Below, one piece after another: positions 1 through 8,863 of a stretch of DNA of 64,000 nucleotides (position 1 is its first letter; each line of letters opens with the position of its first letter). The notes beneath the pieces are model-generated. The model was not told the origin of the DNA. It saw nothing but the letters and a program-made list of their open reading frames with translations, and searched no databases. The position numbers and the translations under genes are program-made. This DNA is from CAWCWN01 sp963799245 (GTDB taxonomy: Bacteria > Chloroflexota > Ktedonobacteria > Ktedonobacterales > Ktedonobacteraceae). The stretch spans positions 1,426,001-1,490,000 of the forward strand of contig CAWCWN010000003.1 in the NCBI GenBank assembly GCA_963799245.1. The letters run 5' to 3'.

Positions 1-48
1 TCCACCGTCGATCAAAGATTCGGTTTGCATTCAGCTCCGGGTAGTGGT

Positions 49-585
49 TTACATAAACATGGCAGCCCGTTCCAAGTTACAGCGATGGAGAAAAAGGCGC
101 AGACAAATATCATGCATCACCAGGGATTTTGAGAAAGAGAGCGTTTTGCGAACGAAACGAGCTAAACGCTGTCGCAGCGTGTTATTCCAGCGCTCGAGCA
201 CGCGCGGTCTCACCTGTTTCCTTGCCCACTGCTGTGTGCTGCTCCTCTGGAATGACTGCCTGATAGGCGACATAGGCGACCCAAAAATCAGTGTAGCAAT
301 ATCCTGATCGATACGCTTCTGGAATGGCTTCCCAGAGTATGCAGCAGGTCTTTTCACTTCGATCTCCTATGGCATAGGCGACCACTTGACGCGTTTTCCT
401 ACACAAGGCAATCCATATCCAGGCTGATTCGTCTTTTTCAGCACAAACGACCACAGTTCATCCAATTCCAGTACCGTCGCTCCTGGGTCGTTTACATCAG
501 GTGCCATCACCGTTGCGCTCAGCGCTGGCAGCTTTTCTGCTTTTTTAGTCCATTCTATGAATGAACCCATATTCCGCACCCTCAA
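49..585 (-). pseudogene. IS1-family transposase (InsB-like) remnant
   Basis: Three overlapping minus-strand frames together spell an IS1 DDE transposase. 585-367 carries LELDELWSFV, the first catalytic Asp region. 454-182 carries WIWIALCRKTRQVVAYAIGD and YTDFWVAY, the second Asp region. 357-49 carries ERWNNTLRQRLARFVRKTLS, the Arg/Lys-rich end around the Glu. Reading the whole requires frame changes near 425 and near 200, so it is broken, or one shift is a sequence error. No InsA-like start or terminal repeats were identified and the window edge lies 48 bases away. The family call rests on the spacing and wording of these motifs. Confidence 0.75.
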
Positions 586-705
586 GGAGTAAGTTTGTAG
601 AATTTTTGATAGGGAGGACCTAAAAGCATAAGCACTTGTTCATGAAAAGGCTGCAGATGGAGAACAAGTGCGCTCACGCCAGCCGCTGAGCGGATCAACA
701 AAAGA

Positions 706-1272
706 TCAATTCCTACAATCCCACCGCCAATATTTAGCTCCTTGTGCCACCACCAGCCGATCGAGCCATGCGCTAAAACTGGGTGCGGCGGGAGTCCAAT
801 TGCGAGGAGAACAACTTCCATCCCCGACAATCACCCGGCAGTCTTTCTCGTTCTCAATTTCAGTTGTATCAAGCGCAAGTGAATCTCTGTCATCACGAGA
901 GCGCGCAAATACAAGGTATTCCAGCGGCCATTCATCTTCGTATATTTTCCAGAAAGTTACATTCACTGGAATGAGGTCCAGTGTCCCACAGAGATCGTAG
1001 CCGTATTGTCCATACTCATCATTATCATAGTAGAGAAGGGCCCCATTGAACAGAAGCAAAAAATGTTCATAAGCTAATGGCAAAGGTACGCTCAAAACTT
1101 GCTTGAGTTCTTCAACCTCTTCCCTTCTCGCCGGAGGGTTGAAGCTGAAATGGGCCTGGAAGATATGGCCATCCTCTTGAATAACCTCCATCATTGATGA
1201 AGCATCCAGCTTCGAGCGCAGAGCCTTAAGTGCCCTCAGCCCGTTATGTATCTGCTGCGGCTTGTGTATCAT
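706..1272 (-). CDS. SMI1/KNR4 (SUKH) family protein
   Basis: 188-aa cytoplasmic protein. The pattern PARREEVEELKQVLSVPLPL, then YEHFLLLFNGALLYYDNDEYG and later WPLEYLVFARSRDD, is the SUKH fold signature (an initial helix pair, the LP..Y..FL..NG motif, and a strand with FA..GD-type residues). SUKH proteins are often immunity proteins against polymorphic or contact-dependent toxins, but many are orphans of unknown role. No toxin gene is next to it: it sits between an IS1 remnant and a TnpB element. ATG start; no signal peptide or membrane segment. Family call fairly sure; role not assignable. Confidence 0.75.
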   Translation of the reverse strand: MIHKPQQIHNGLRALKALRSKLDASSMMEVIQEDGHIFQAHFSFNPPARREEVEELKQVLSVPLPLAYEHFLLLFNGALLYYDNDEYGQYGYDLCGTLDLIPVNVTFWKIYEDEWPLEYLVFARSRDDRDSLALDTTEIENEKDCRVIVGDGSCSPRNWTPAAPSFSAWLDRLVVAQGAKYWRWDCRN

Positions 1273-1362
1273 AGAATACCCACCTTTCGGGATCGTTAAT
1301 AAATCTTATTGAGAAGAAGTATCCTGGTAACTTATTTTTTTCCTCAGCTATTCTGTGACACT

Positions 1363-1385
1363 CCCGTCGCGTAAACGCGGACGGG
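1363..1385 (-). other. Right-end hairpin of the TnpB element / omega RNA 3' end
   Basis: Just past the tnpB stop on its coding strand the sequence folds as CCCGT-C-CGCG, loop TTTA, CGCG-ACGGG, followed by AGTGTCAC. IS200/IS605 elements carry such an imperfect hairpin next to the right cleavage site, and TnpB omega RNAs end there with the guide lying immediately outside. The element would then end near 1355 and the bases below 1355 would be the guide. This is inferred from position and fold. Confidence 0.55.
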
Positions 1386-1388
1386 CTT

Positions 1389-2648
1389 CTAAGCAGCGCC
1401 GGCAGGGTGGCCCGTCTCTGAAGAGGCCTGCTCTACAAGCAGTGGTTGACCTGCTGACTCACTTAGACAACGTTGAGGCGTGTCTGCCCTGCTACTCCTT
1501 GACCTGGACGGGCCAGGACGGAGATACGTGAAGGAACGAGGAAACTTCAGATGGGTCCCGAAGGCATCGAGATGCATATTGATCGAGCCCACCAGATCGC
1601 GGTGGCCAACAAAGCCGCAGGCGCGGCACGCCCAAGTTCTGCCTTTGGGCTTGTGACGATGCCCACAGACTGGACACCGGCTCGATGTGCCTCGTTCGGA
1701 GCCGGTGAAGCTCAGGATGCGGGCCTGTGTGGCTTTGTGGCTGAGGTAGGCGATATCCTTGCCGTATTCCCAGCCGGCCATGCGCTGGTTGTGATGCCTG
1801 CCATTGTCTCGCGTGCGCACACCATGTGGGTTGCCGATGAAGAGCGTTCCCACCTGGTTCTCGATGCAGAAGTCGATGACCTGCCTGGTCGCCTTGTGGC
1901 GCAGATCACGGATGCGCCGCTCGGCTCTGCGGCAGTGCTTGTGCTTGGCTCTTTGCAGCTTCTTCCAACGGCGCAAGTGCTTCTGGCAACGACTCTGCTT
2001 TGTGGCGAGCCGGCCCAGTTGTCTCAAGCGTTGCCGCTTGAGGGAGCGGATGCCGCGCCCGGTGACAATCAAGGCCGCGCCTGTGTTCGTAGTCACAGCC
2101 GCCAGATGGATTTCACCCAGGTCGACCGTTGCCTGGGCACCACCTGGAGCATGGTCGGCTTGAGGGACTTCCAGACAGACATGCAGTTCAAAGCCGTTAT
2201 TCCAGACCAGGCTACATGCCCCGCTCTCCAGCGGCAGCGTAAGCGGCAGAACGAGGGAGGCGCGCCCCCGGCCCATCGGCAAGATTACTCGCCTCGCCTC
2301 TTTGCACACCGCCTGGGCGGGCCAGTGGACGGGGTAGAAGCGTTTCATGCGCCAGGGATACTTCATTTTCATCTCGGGATGCTCTGTGCGGAGCCTACGG
2401 GTGGTGGCGATGGTGGCGAGAAAGGCGCGAAAGACGGCCTGCACCGATTGGCTCTGCAGGGCAAAGCGTCCCTTGGTGGCCTGGTGCAGTTCGTGGTGGG
2501 CAGGCCAGCGCTTATGAGCAAGCCTGGCGGCTTTGTGCATCTCCATGCACACGTTCCAGACCTGCGCCGCCTCTTGCTGTGCGGCTTTCAGTTTGTTCAA
2601 TTGGCTCGCAGACAGGTGATCGAGCCGATACACGCGTACGGTTTTCAT
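1389..2648 (-). CDS. tnpB: TnpB-like RNA-guided nuclease (IS605 OrfB family), atypical RuvC-II
   Basis: 419-aa OrfB/TnpB protein. Visible in order are an N-terminal helical region, RuvC-I (ATVDLGEIHLAAV, Asp near residue 175), a basic bridge region (SLKRQRLRQLGRLATKQSR), a region where RuvC-II is expected (VGTLFIGNPHGVR), a zinc ribbon (CPVCGHRHKPKGRTWACRAC) and RuvC-III (GHRDLVGSINM). TnpB uses an omega RNA made from its 3' end to cut DNA at sites matching transposon flanks. Here the usual RuvC-II Glu position reads GNP. A downstream Glu (AGWEYGKDIAYL) may replace it, as in TnpBs described with rearranged catalytic sites, or the protein may be inactive. No Y1 or serine TnpA adjoins it, so mobility would need help in trans. 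The roughly 60-residue tail after RuvC-III may not be functional. Confidence 0.85.
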   Translation of the reverse strand: MKTVRVYRLDHLSASQLNKLKAAQQEAAQVWNVCMEMHKAARLAHKRWPAHHELHQATKGRFALQSQSVQAVFRAFLATIATTRRLRTEHPEMKMKYPWRMKRFYPVHWPAQAVCKEARRVILPMGRGRASLVLPLTLPLESGACSLVWNNGFELHVCLEVPQADHAPGGAQATVDLGEIHLAAVTTNTGAALIVTGRGIRSLKRQRLRQLGRLATKQSRCQKHLRRWKKLQRAKHKHCRRAERRIRDLRHKATRQVIDFCIENQVGTLFIGNPHGVRTRDNGRHHNQRMAGWEYGKDIAYLSHKATQARILSFTGSERGTSSRCPVCGHRHKPKGRTWACRACGFVGHRDLVGSINMHLDAFGTHLKFPRSFTYLRPGPSRSRSSRADTPQRCLSESAGQPLLVEQASSETGHPAGAA

Positions 2649-2725
2649 AGACGTCTATTCTTATTCTTTGCCCGCAAAGCGGTAATGTGCTGCTCGGCGG
2701 GCAAGGCGAGCGGGGTCGCGTTCAT

Positions 2726-2748
2726 CCCGCCCCCTGGAACGGGGCGGG
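2726..2748 (-). other. Left-end hairpin of the TnpB element
   Basis: A perfect 8-bp stem CCCGCCCC/GGGGCGGG with a 7-base loop lies about 80 bases upstream of the tnpB start. Its position opposite the 1363-1385 hairpin suggests the left subterminal hairpin recognised by a Y1 transposase. The exact cleavage site is not resolved. Confidence 0.45.
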
Positions 2749-3030
2749 TCTTCCCGCTCTTACTGATAACAATCTGAAAAGTTTGGAAATATAGAATGTA
2801 GTGTACTTGATTTGAAGGACACTTACAACTCCGGAGTTTGGAGACTACTTCATAATGCATATTATACTGATCGATAGAAAGCTGTGATACGATAACCGAG
2901 TGCATATCGAGCACAGAACAACCGCTGTTCATCCTGGCTGGCATTGCCATTCACCCCGGTAAGCGAAGCACAAAGGCCAGCAAAACACTTGTTTCATCTT
3001 AGTTGTAGTGCCGAATGTGAGACCTGACGG

Positions 3031-3753
3031 CTAAAAATTGAAGATCTGGTTGTTGATAATCGCAGCCGGGGCCATTTCTACCAGCTGATACACACGTTCT
3101 TGCCCGACCAGTTCTATCGCTCGCTGCAATCCCTGCGTGACTCCCGGGGACCGTTTACGCAGGCCATGTGAATCGGAACTGATGCAGGTGATCAACCCTT
3201 TTGTGAGCAGTGTTTCAGCGCAGCGGCGCGCGGTATTGCCCTGTCTACCTATGAGGCTGCCTGCTGTTAGCTGCGCTAAAACCCCTTGCTGCCGCAAAGC
3301 CACCAGGCGCTGCGGGTTCTTTTGAATCGCCCGGTATCGCTCTGGATGGGCAAGAATGGGGATGAGGCCGAATGCTCGCAATTCAAAGATCGTCCGTTCT
3401 GTATCTGGCAGCCACTCGTTATTCCAGAGCTCCAGCAGGAGGTAGCGACTGTTATTGAGCGTTGCAAGCCTGCCAGCCTGGATATCCTGGACGAGGCCAG
3501 GTTTTATGAGCGCTTCATGGCCGGGAAAGATCCGTAGGGGTATAGCGTACCGATTCAGTTCTTGCTGCATTTCATACACTCGCGCTTGAATCTCGGCGGC
3601 CGGACGCTGAGGATACACGTCGTTGTAATGGGGAGTGGCGATGGCGCCACGGATACCTTCCTGCACAAGTGCTTGCCCCAGCGCCAGAGCTTCTTGCATC
3701 GTCTGAGGCCCATCATCGATGCCAGGTAAGATGTGCAGATGGGTGTCAATCAT
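3031..3753 (-). CDS. cpsB: CpsB/CapC-type tyrosine-protein phosphatase (PHP domain)
   Basis: 240-aa metal-dependent phosphatase of the YwqE/CpsB family, close to the usual 240-255 aa. PHP metal ligands are visible: IDTHLHILPGIDDGP at the N terminus, IATPHYNDVYP, FPGHEALI, ILAHPERYRAI and CISSDSHGLRKRSP. These enzymes dephosphorylate the tyrosine cluster of Wzc/CapB-type BY-kinases and so tune polysaccharide chain length and export. A matching kinase lies at 23068-24762 on the same strand, so this is probably the distal gene of the EPS cluster. ATG start; no membrane segment. A gap of about 230 bases and a broken oxidoreductase separate it from its upstream neighbours. Confidence 0.9.
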   Translation of the reverse strand: MIDTHLHILPGIDDGPQTMQEALALGQALVQEGIRGAIATPHYNDVYPQRPAAEIQARVYEMQQELNRYAIPLRIFPGHEALIKPGLVQDIQAGRLATLNNSRYLLLELWNNEWLPDTERTIFELRAFGLIPILAHPERYRAIQKNPQRLVALRQQGVLAQLTAGSLIGRQGNTARRCAETLLTKGLITCISSDSHGLRKRSPGVTQGLQRAIELVGQERVYQLVEMAPAAIINNQIFNF

Positions 3754-3987
3754 GGTACAGTTCTCTCATTATCTAGAATGTAACAGCATGTACTAATATG
3801 CAGCTACTGTACCTACTTCTTGCTTGCTTTGCAAGTCTAGTAGGACTTCTCAATGTTGTAGGCGGTAACGTAGATAATCCCCCAGAATCCACACACGGTG
3901 AGGTGCCAGTTCGCCACGTGAGAGATGCTTGTCGGCAAAATCGGCAGACAAATCTCGCCTGTATAGATGATTTTGTTCACTATGGTG

Positions 3988-5033
3988 TTACGAGTTACGC
4001 AGCAGGACCTGTTGGGCCTGCAGAACCTCCTGTGCCGCCGCCAGCACCTGCACCACCTGCAGCCCCACCCGCCCATTGGATCGTGGCTCTCCCCCCGTGC
4101 GGATCGCCGTGGCGAAATCTTCGCACTCTAAATGCAGCGGCTCCACCCAGTCGATGTGCGGGATCGTGATCGCCCCAAAGCGATAGGACACCATCGGGTC
4201 CACATCCACATCCGCCCCCTTGTTGTAGATCTTGATCATCTCCGCCGGGTTGGTGTCATCATAGACTGCCATGCGCGCGTCCCCGATCACCGTCACCCGC
4301 CGAATCTTATACGGGTGCAGCCAGCTCACATGGATGTGCGCCGCTATCCCTTCCACATACGTCAGATCCAGGTGCGCGATATCATGGATGCCCGCCCGCA
4401 GGTGCGTATGCGCCTGCACTTTGATCTGCTGCACCTCCTGGCCGAACAGGTAGAGCAGGATCGAAATATCGTGGGGCGCCAGGTCCCAGATCACATTGAT
4501 ATCATTGCGATAGAGCCCAGATTGACCCGCTCGGCCTCCACACAATAGATCTTGCCCAGGTCCCCGTCCTGGATCAGTTTGCGCAGTTCATTGACCGCCG
4601 GGCTGTAGAGAAAGGTATGCCCCACCATCAAGACCCGTCCCTGCTGGGCCGCCAGCCCGATCAGCTCTTCGGCCTCGGCCACATTCGTGGTCAGCGGTTT
4701 CTCCACCAGCACATGTTTGCCATGCAGCAGCGCCTCTTTGGCCAGCTGATGGTGCGCGCGCACTGCGTCGCGATCACCACCGCGTCCACCTGCGCGCGCC
4801 ACACCTCCTTCAGCCGGCTCGTCGTCTGGATCCCGGGTTGGCCGATCGCAAGCCCCGTCAGCCGGCCTTCGTCCAGATCCGCCACCAGGCTGACCCGCGA
4901 GCCGGGTAAGGCGTCCAGGTTGCGCGCGATCTTCGGTCCCCAGTAGCCCCACCCGATCACCGCGAAACGAAGTTGTGTCCTCTAAATAGTTACTCTTACT
5001 ATTTAGCTCTGGCGTAATCTCCCGAATGCTCAT
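3988..5033 (-). pseudogene. Gfo/Idh/MocA oxidoreductase (WlbA/WbpB-like), frameshifted
   Basis: NAD(P)-dependent sugar dehydrogenase split over three frames. The N terminus (frame starting GTG at 4960) has the Rossmann segment VIGWGYWGPKIARNLDAL. The middle frame has HHQLAKEALLHGKHVLVEKP with the family EKP motif, then VLMVGHTFLYSP. The C-terminal frame has LYRNDINVIWDLAPHDISIL. Restoring one base near 4764 (ACGC?AGTG) and one near 4516 (CTGGG?CTC) gives a continuous protein of about 325 aa. A further frame change near 4970 may join it to an ATG at 5033; the true start is unclear. Relatives oxidise UDP-N-acetyl-hexosaminuronate or UDP-GlcNAc C3 in surface-sugar pathways, which suits the EPS context. 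It looks more GC-rich than its AT-rich neighbours. Either a real pseudogene or two sequence errors. Confidence 0.8.
4982..5006. repeat. 9-bp perfect inverted repeat at the oxidoreductase 5' end
   Basis: CTAAATAGT and ACTATTTAG are separated by 7 bases, at the AT-rich edge where the GC-rich oxidoreductase gene begins. It could be an operator, an RNA hairpin in the leader, or the scar of an insertion. No function can be assigned. Confidence 0.4.
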
Positions 5034-5279
5034 CCTTGACTAGTGAAGCTAATACGTTCACTACCTTACGCTAGCCTAACTGCCGAGACTAGAATGCATG
5101 ATATGACGGATAATACTAAAAAAGGGACAAGGAGGTACTTTGCGGCAGCAGCTTTAGTTTTGGTTGTTTGAGTGTCCAAGTTCGCCAACAGCAACAGATC
5201 AGCGGAGAACCTTAAAATATATTAGATTACAAGCATTATACGTCGAAAAGGAAGTTGAAAGCCGTGGTGTAATCCGTGA

Positions 5280-6318
5280 CTAAGGCGGTGGAATAGGAGA
5301 ACTACTAATAGAACCATACAAGTTTGATGAATAAATAGGAGATGCAATTGCGTAAGCAAATGCCTGTTGAGCGGAGGGAGAACTTTCAATTCTCCAGTCC
5401 CATCCGGGATGCTTTGTTTGTGACTCATCAATATTCCACCAGATAAATCCTTTAATACTTGGGAAATCTTTCGGTAACTGCGTCGATAACATGTCGGCTA
5501 TATACTGAGCTTTATCTCCTCCGAATTCAATACTTGCCGTCTCGGCGATAATAATCGGCTTACTACTTATACGTTGCATATATTGATATGTTTGTCCAAA
5601 TAATTGGTAGAATGTTCTCCAATTTTCCCCTCCATAATTATATCCATCCATACATAACCAATCAACATACGCATCGCCAGGGTATAGCTCTTGTAATGTT
5701 TGGAGGGTATCTTGTGCACCTGGACACCAAACCCATGTTGCGTTCGTCGCACCAACTTTTATAAAAATATCATGGACATGCCTCCACATAGCAACAAATT
5801 GTCCGGGTTTATTCCCATTTGCTGAATTCATCCCACGGTGCCCAGTTATCATTCATTTCCTGATCAAATCTGAGAAAAAACGGATGTCCCCAGCTTTTTG
5901 CTTGCGCTGCGTAACTGGCAATATATCTATCAAAATTACCATCTATAATACTCTTTAGTGAATAATCAGGTTGTAAAGGTGTTGCATCTGTTTTTGTTGA
6001 TGTCCAGGTTATAAAAGGAATTGACCCATTTGTTCGGACAGCATTTGCAAATAAAGTATTAAACCAATTCGAATGCATTCCCCATCCTTCAAACGTTTGG
6101 ATAAGTGACACGTTTTTCCCTGTGTCTTGTTCAAAAGCCGTAACACCCGACAAAATTGCCGGATTTTCATGGATATATACTCCGTAATAAATTGATGAAG
6201 CATTTTTTGTAGTGACTGTCTTATTTTGTTGCAGTTTTTGTGAGAAAATAAGAGCGAGCATGAGAATAGCAACAATTATAACAAGAGATGATACAAATAA
6301 TTTTTGTAATCTTCTCAT
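5280..6318 (-). pseudogene. Secreted GH26-type glycoside hydrolase, frameshifted
   Basis: Starts at ATG 6318 (MRRLQKLFVSSLVIIVAIL), giving a membrane anchor or signal sequence; in-frame upstream residues look non-coding. The GH26-like barrel shows FFLRFDQEMNDNWAPWDE (acid/base Glu), GQFVAMWRHVHDIF, YVDWLCMDGYNYGGENW and PIIIAETASIEFGG (nucleophile Glu). The frame changes near 5825; removing one T restores DE-SANGNKPGQF, which aligns length for length with the intact paralogue at 43364-44449 (YEGTNGNKLGQF). Reconstructed length is about 345 aa. Such enzymes cleave beta-mannans or beta-glucans and are common as editing enzymes in polysaccharide clusters. Probably intact in the organism if the indel is a sequence error. 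Confidence 0.8.
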
Positions 6319-6347
6319 ACTTTTACTCGATTCCTGGTAACAAAAGG

Positions 6348-7121
6348 CTAAATTCGAATAACAAAGATACCATAACGAAAATATGGGTGAAGGTATGATG
6401 CACGCTGTGCAATAAAACAATCTATCCTATCGGCTACTCTCATCATGGCGTTATCAGGGTTCTTAAATAGAAGCGAGGATAATGCCCCGAGTGGTATTGA
6501 CGTAAAATTGACCGGAATGAGCCTGAAATCAGGAAATGTCTTTTTAAACCATATAAGATCATGCTTATCAAACGGATGTTCATCCTCTGTATGTGCAGAT
6601 TTGCTGAAACGCTGGAAAACGCGCATGAACCAGTTACTGCCAAGGGGCTCGTAAAATATCATTTGCCCATGCACGGTAAGGTTATCTCGGATGAGACGGC
6701 ACAAAGCTTCTCGGTAGTCAAGGTGATGTAAGATTGCTCTCCCGATAACTACATCGAAGACCTCAGTCACCGGCTCAGACACATCAAGTACAGCATATTC
6801 AAGCTTGCCTGATATCTCCCCATTCTGTCTGGCATTTCTGATACGCGATCGTGAAATGTCGACAGCCAGAATGTAGGCTGGGCCGAGTGGAAATATGTTA
6901 TTTCTTGCATTGTCTCCTGAGCCGCAACCGATCTCTAAGACACGTTTACCGGGTACTGCGTGACTAAGTAAAACAGCTAGTTGTTGCTCACCCCATTTTG
7001 TATTCCTGCACTCGAAGATATGCAACCACTTATTACGGAGTTTCGCCCATTGTTGATAGGTATTACTTTCGTCAGCCACTACTCTTTCTCGTTCCGATCT
7101 GCTATTCAATTGGTAATTCAT
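6348..7121 (-). CDS. Class I SAM-dependent methyltransferase
   Basis: 257-aa soluble enzyme with a Rossmann-type SAM-binding core: motif I is VLEIGCGSGDNARN (about residues 76-89), the acidic ribose-binding strand end is ILAVDIS, and VIGRAILHHLDYREAL is the motif IV/V region. This is the Methyltransf_11/25 type. The acceptor cannot be read from sequence; in an EPS cluster it is likely a sugar, lipid or aglycone carrier. ATG start with an AGGAGG-like purine stretch upstream. It is followed closely by the GH26 gene, suggesting one transcript. Confidence 0.85.
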   Translation of the reverse strand: MNYQLNSRSERERVVADESNTYQQWAKLRNKWLHIFECRNTKWGEQQLAVLLSHAVPGKRVLEIGCGSGDNARNNIFPLGPAYILAVDISRSRIRNARQNGEISGKLEYAVLDVSEPVTEVFDVVIGRAILHHLDYREALCRLIRDNLTVHGQMIFYEPLGSNWFMRVFQRFSKSAHTEDEHPFDKHDLIWFKKTFPDFRLIPVNFTSIPLGALSSLLFKNPDNAMMRVADRIDCFIAQRASYLHPYFRYGIFVIRI

Positions 7122-7206
7122 TGTTCCTCCTTTTAATACAATACATTGACTTGAAATAACTTACTGATATTACATCATTTTTAGCCAAGCTTTTAATTTC
7201 ACTCTT

Positions 7207-8076
7207 TCACCTTACTTTTTGAGCGAAAAGCAGCTTCGGGCCTGGAGCATTTTCTCTAGGAAAAAGGCGGCAGGCTATTTGGTCTCCACGAATAATAAGT
7301 GGTCCTATCAAGTTAGAAAGGAGGCTTGAACGGCCCCACAACCCCGTCGTCTTCCAGTATGTTAAGAACATGAGATAAGACAGTCGGTTTGTCGCCTCGA
7401 GCGGGCTGCTGAGCAGCACAGTCGCTGGCCGAATTGAGTCAATAACGAACCCATACTCTTCCAACACCTCTCGATACTCTGCGAGAGAACGCACTTTCAT
7501 ATGGACAGCACCGTTTTGCATAGGTACGTATCCACAGCCTTGTACGATGGAATCAGAAATAATCAGCCAACCACCAGATAGACAATGATCGGATAGATTA
7601 GAGATGGCATGTCGCAAACCGTCAGGGCTAACAATGTGTAACAATACATCAAAAGCTGAAATGATATCAAAACGCATTGTATCCGATAACGGCAGAGGTA
7701 AGATACTCAAGTCAGCTAGCACAACTAGATCGTCAGGAAACTGAGTCTTCAACCGATCAACGCTAGATTGAGCAAAATCCACCCCGACTACCTGTTTAGC
7801 TCCGTGCCGATGCCAGAAATTCAGCCATATACCTGTACCCGATCCGACATCAAGTACAGATCTTTCTACCAGATTGGTAAGGTCATATTGACGTAAGGCC
7901 AACTCAAACTCACGTTTTCGAGCTTGATATTGCACCTCTAGAAAGCGAGATGAGCGACCGAGATATCCTACACCTGAAATGCCAGGATGTGTTTGTAAGC
8001 GCTCATCCCAATAGTGAAGGGGGTCGAAAACCTCTACATTTTGCTCTAAGACCTCACGGTTTTTCCTATTCTTCAT
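7207..8076 (-). CDS. Class I SAM-dependent methyltransferase
   Basis: 289-aa methyltransferase with motif I VLDVGSGTGIWLNFWHRHG (about residues 73-91), VVGVDFAQSSVDRL for ribose binding, and FDIISAFDVLLHIVSPDGL. The C-terminal 80 residues are more hydrophobic and basic and may contact a lipid-linked substrate. It is not obviously a duplicate of the methyltransferase downstream. It is the first intact gene after the IS remnant and its unexplained flank at 8077-8775. Substrate unknown; polysaccharide O-methylation is a reasonable guess from context only. Confidence 0.85.
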   Translation of the reverse strand: MKNRKNREVLEQNVEVFDPLHYWDERLQTHPGISGVGYLGRSSRFLEVQYQARKREFELALRQYDLTNLVERSVLDVGSGTGIWLNFWHRHGAKQVVGVDFAQSSVDRLKTQFPDDLVVLADLSILPLPLSDTMRFDIISAFDVLLHIVSPDGLRHAISNLSDHCLSGGWLIISDSIVQGCGYVPMQNGAVHMKVRSLAEYREVLEEYGFVIDSIRPATVLLSSPLEATNRLSYLMFLTYWKTTGLWGRSSLLSNLIGPLIIRGDQIACRLFPRENAPGPKLLFAQKVR

Positions 8077-8424
8077 CCTTTGGTTTTTCCTATCCTGTTG
8101 CTAAAGCTTCTTTCCGATCTCTGCTTCTAATGGTTTGTTGCCATTCCTTTTCTAAAGACGAAAAGTCATTATCTCTATAGTTGTGAACGGCTTTCCACTA
8201 ACACGTGTTAACCATACAATATTGTCTCTTGTACGGGAGTAGCAATCATTACACTATCGATATGCGATCGAAAAATGTCAACGACTGCTTCTAGTTTTTG
8301 TACCTGGCTCGATTAGTTAGGTGAGGCCTGGTCATAAATAGGAAGCCAAGCTGGAGGCTTGCCCCAGCAAGGCTGTGCTCCTATCATTGTGGTAGTCATA
8401 CTACAAAGACAGGAGGCACTCCTA
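8077..8424. other. Intergenic stretch, no gene recognised
   Basis: About 350 bases between a methyltransferase start and a transposase remnant. I see no convincing gene, terminator or tRNA. It probably holds the methyltransferase promoter and the decayed left end of the transposon remnant. Confidence 0.4.
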
Positions 8425-8775
8425 ATGGTATCCCAAGACTCGCTACTTGTCACATTGGTCGAACTGGTAGATCGTCTGCCGATGCCCGCGCTTCCCGCGA
8501 AACGAGGCCGAGGGCATCCGCTCGTGTACCCAGATCGCATGTTTTTGAAAGCCGTAGTGATCATGATTGTCCGTCATTTGCATACCGTCCATGAACTGCT
8601 GAGTGTCTTAGCACAACCCACCGAAGAGATGCGCATCCTGCGGCTCTTGTTAACGCAGCAGGAACGCTTTCCCTCGCGCCGAACCTGGGAACGACGCTTG
8701 CAAGCGCTCCCAGCGAGCTTGCCTGCGCAGATTGGCTGTGTAGGCCGCCACCTGGTCGACCTGATCCAGCCCTGG
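8425..8775 (+). pseudogene. Transposase N-terminal remnant (probably IS4-like DDE)
   Basis: An ATG at 8425 opens MVSQDSLLVTLVELVDRLP, followed by a DNA-binding helical region (RGHPLVYPDRMFLKAVVIM, FPSRRTWERRLQAL, QIGCVGRHLVDLIQPW). This resembles the N terminus of IS4-like transposases as I recall them from Ktedonobacteria. The expected D-S-T catalytic strand never arrives: past about 8775 the sequence matches nothing in this frame and instead reads as an oxidoreductase fragment on the other strand. The copy is therefore truncated and dead. Exact family uncertain. Confidence 0.6.
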
Positions 8776-8846
8776 CTCTCGAGAGTACGTGAGATCTTTG
8801 CTTCCCAATATCCCCAACCCACCAGCACCGGAAGTATGATCTTTTA
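8776..8846 (-). pseudogene. Gfo/Idh oxidoreductase N-terminal fragment
   Basis: On the minus strand about 25 residues read VLVGWGYWEAKISRTLES, close to the Rossmann start of the oxidoreductase at 3988-5033 (VIGWGYWGPKIARNLDAL). The fragment stops where the plus-strand transposase remnant begins. It lies directly downstream of a GT4 gene, where an EPS-cluster gene would be expected. It is short, so similarity by chance is possible, but G-WGYW is a characteristic string for this family. Confidence 0.45.
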
Positions 8847-8863
8847 TGGCGACTCTTTCCTCT

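Noticed and set aside
1551..2777. Long plus-strand frame across the TnpB gene
   Set aside because: It is the complement of tnpB; the minus strand has all the TnpB motifs.
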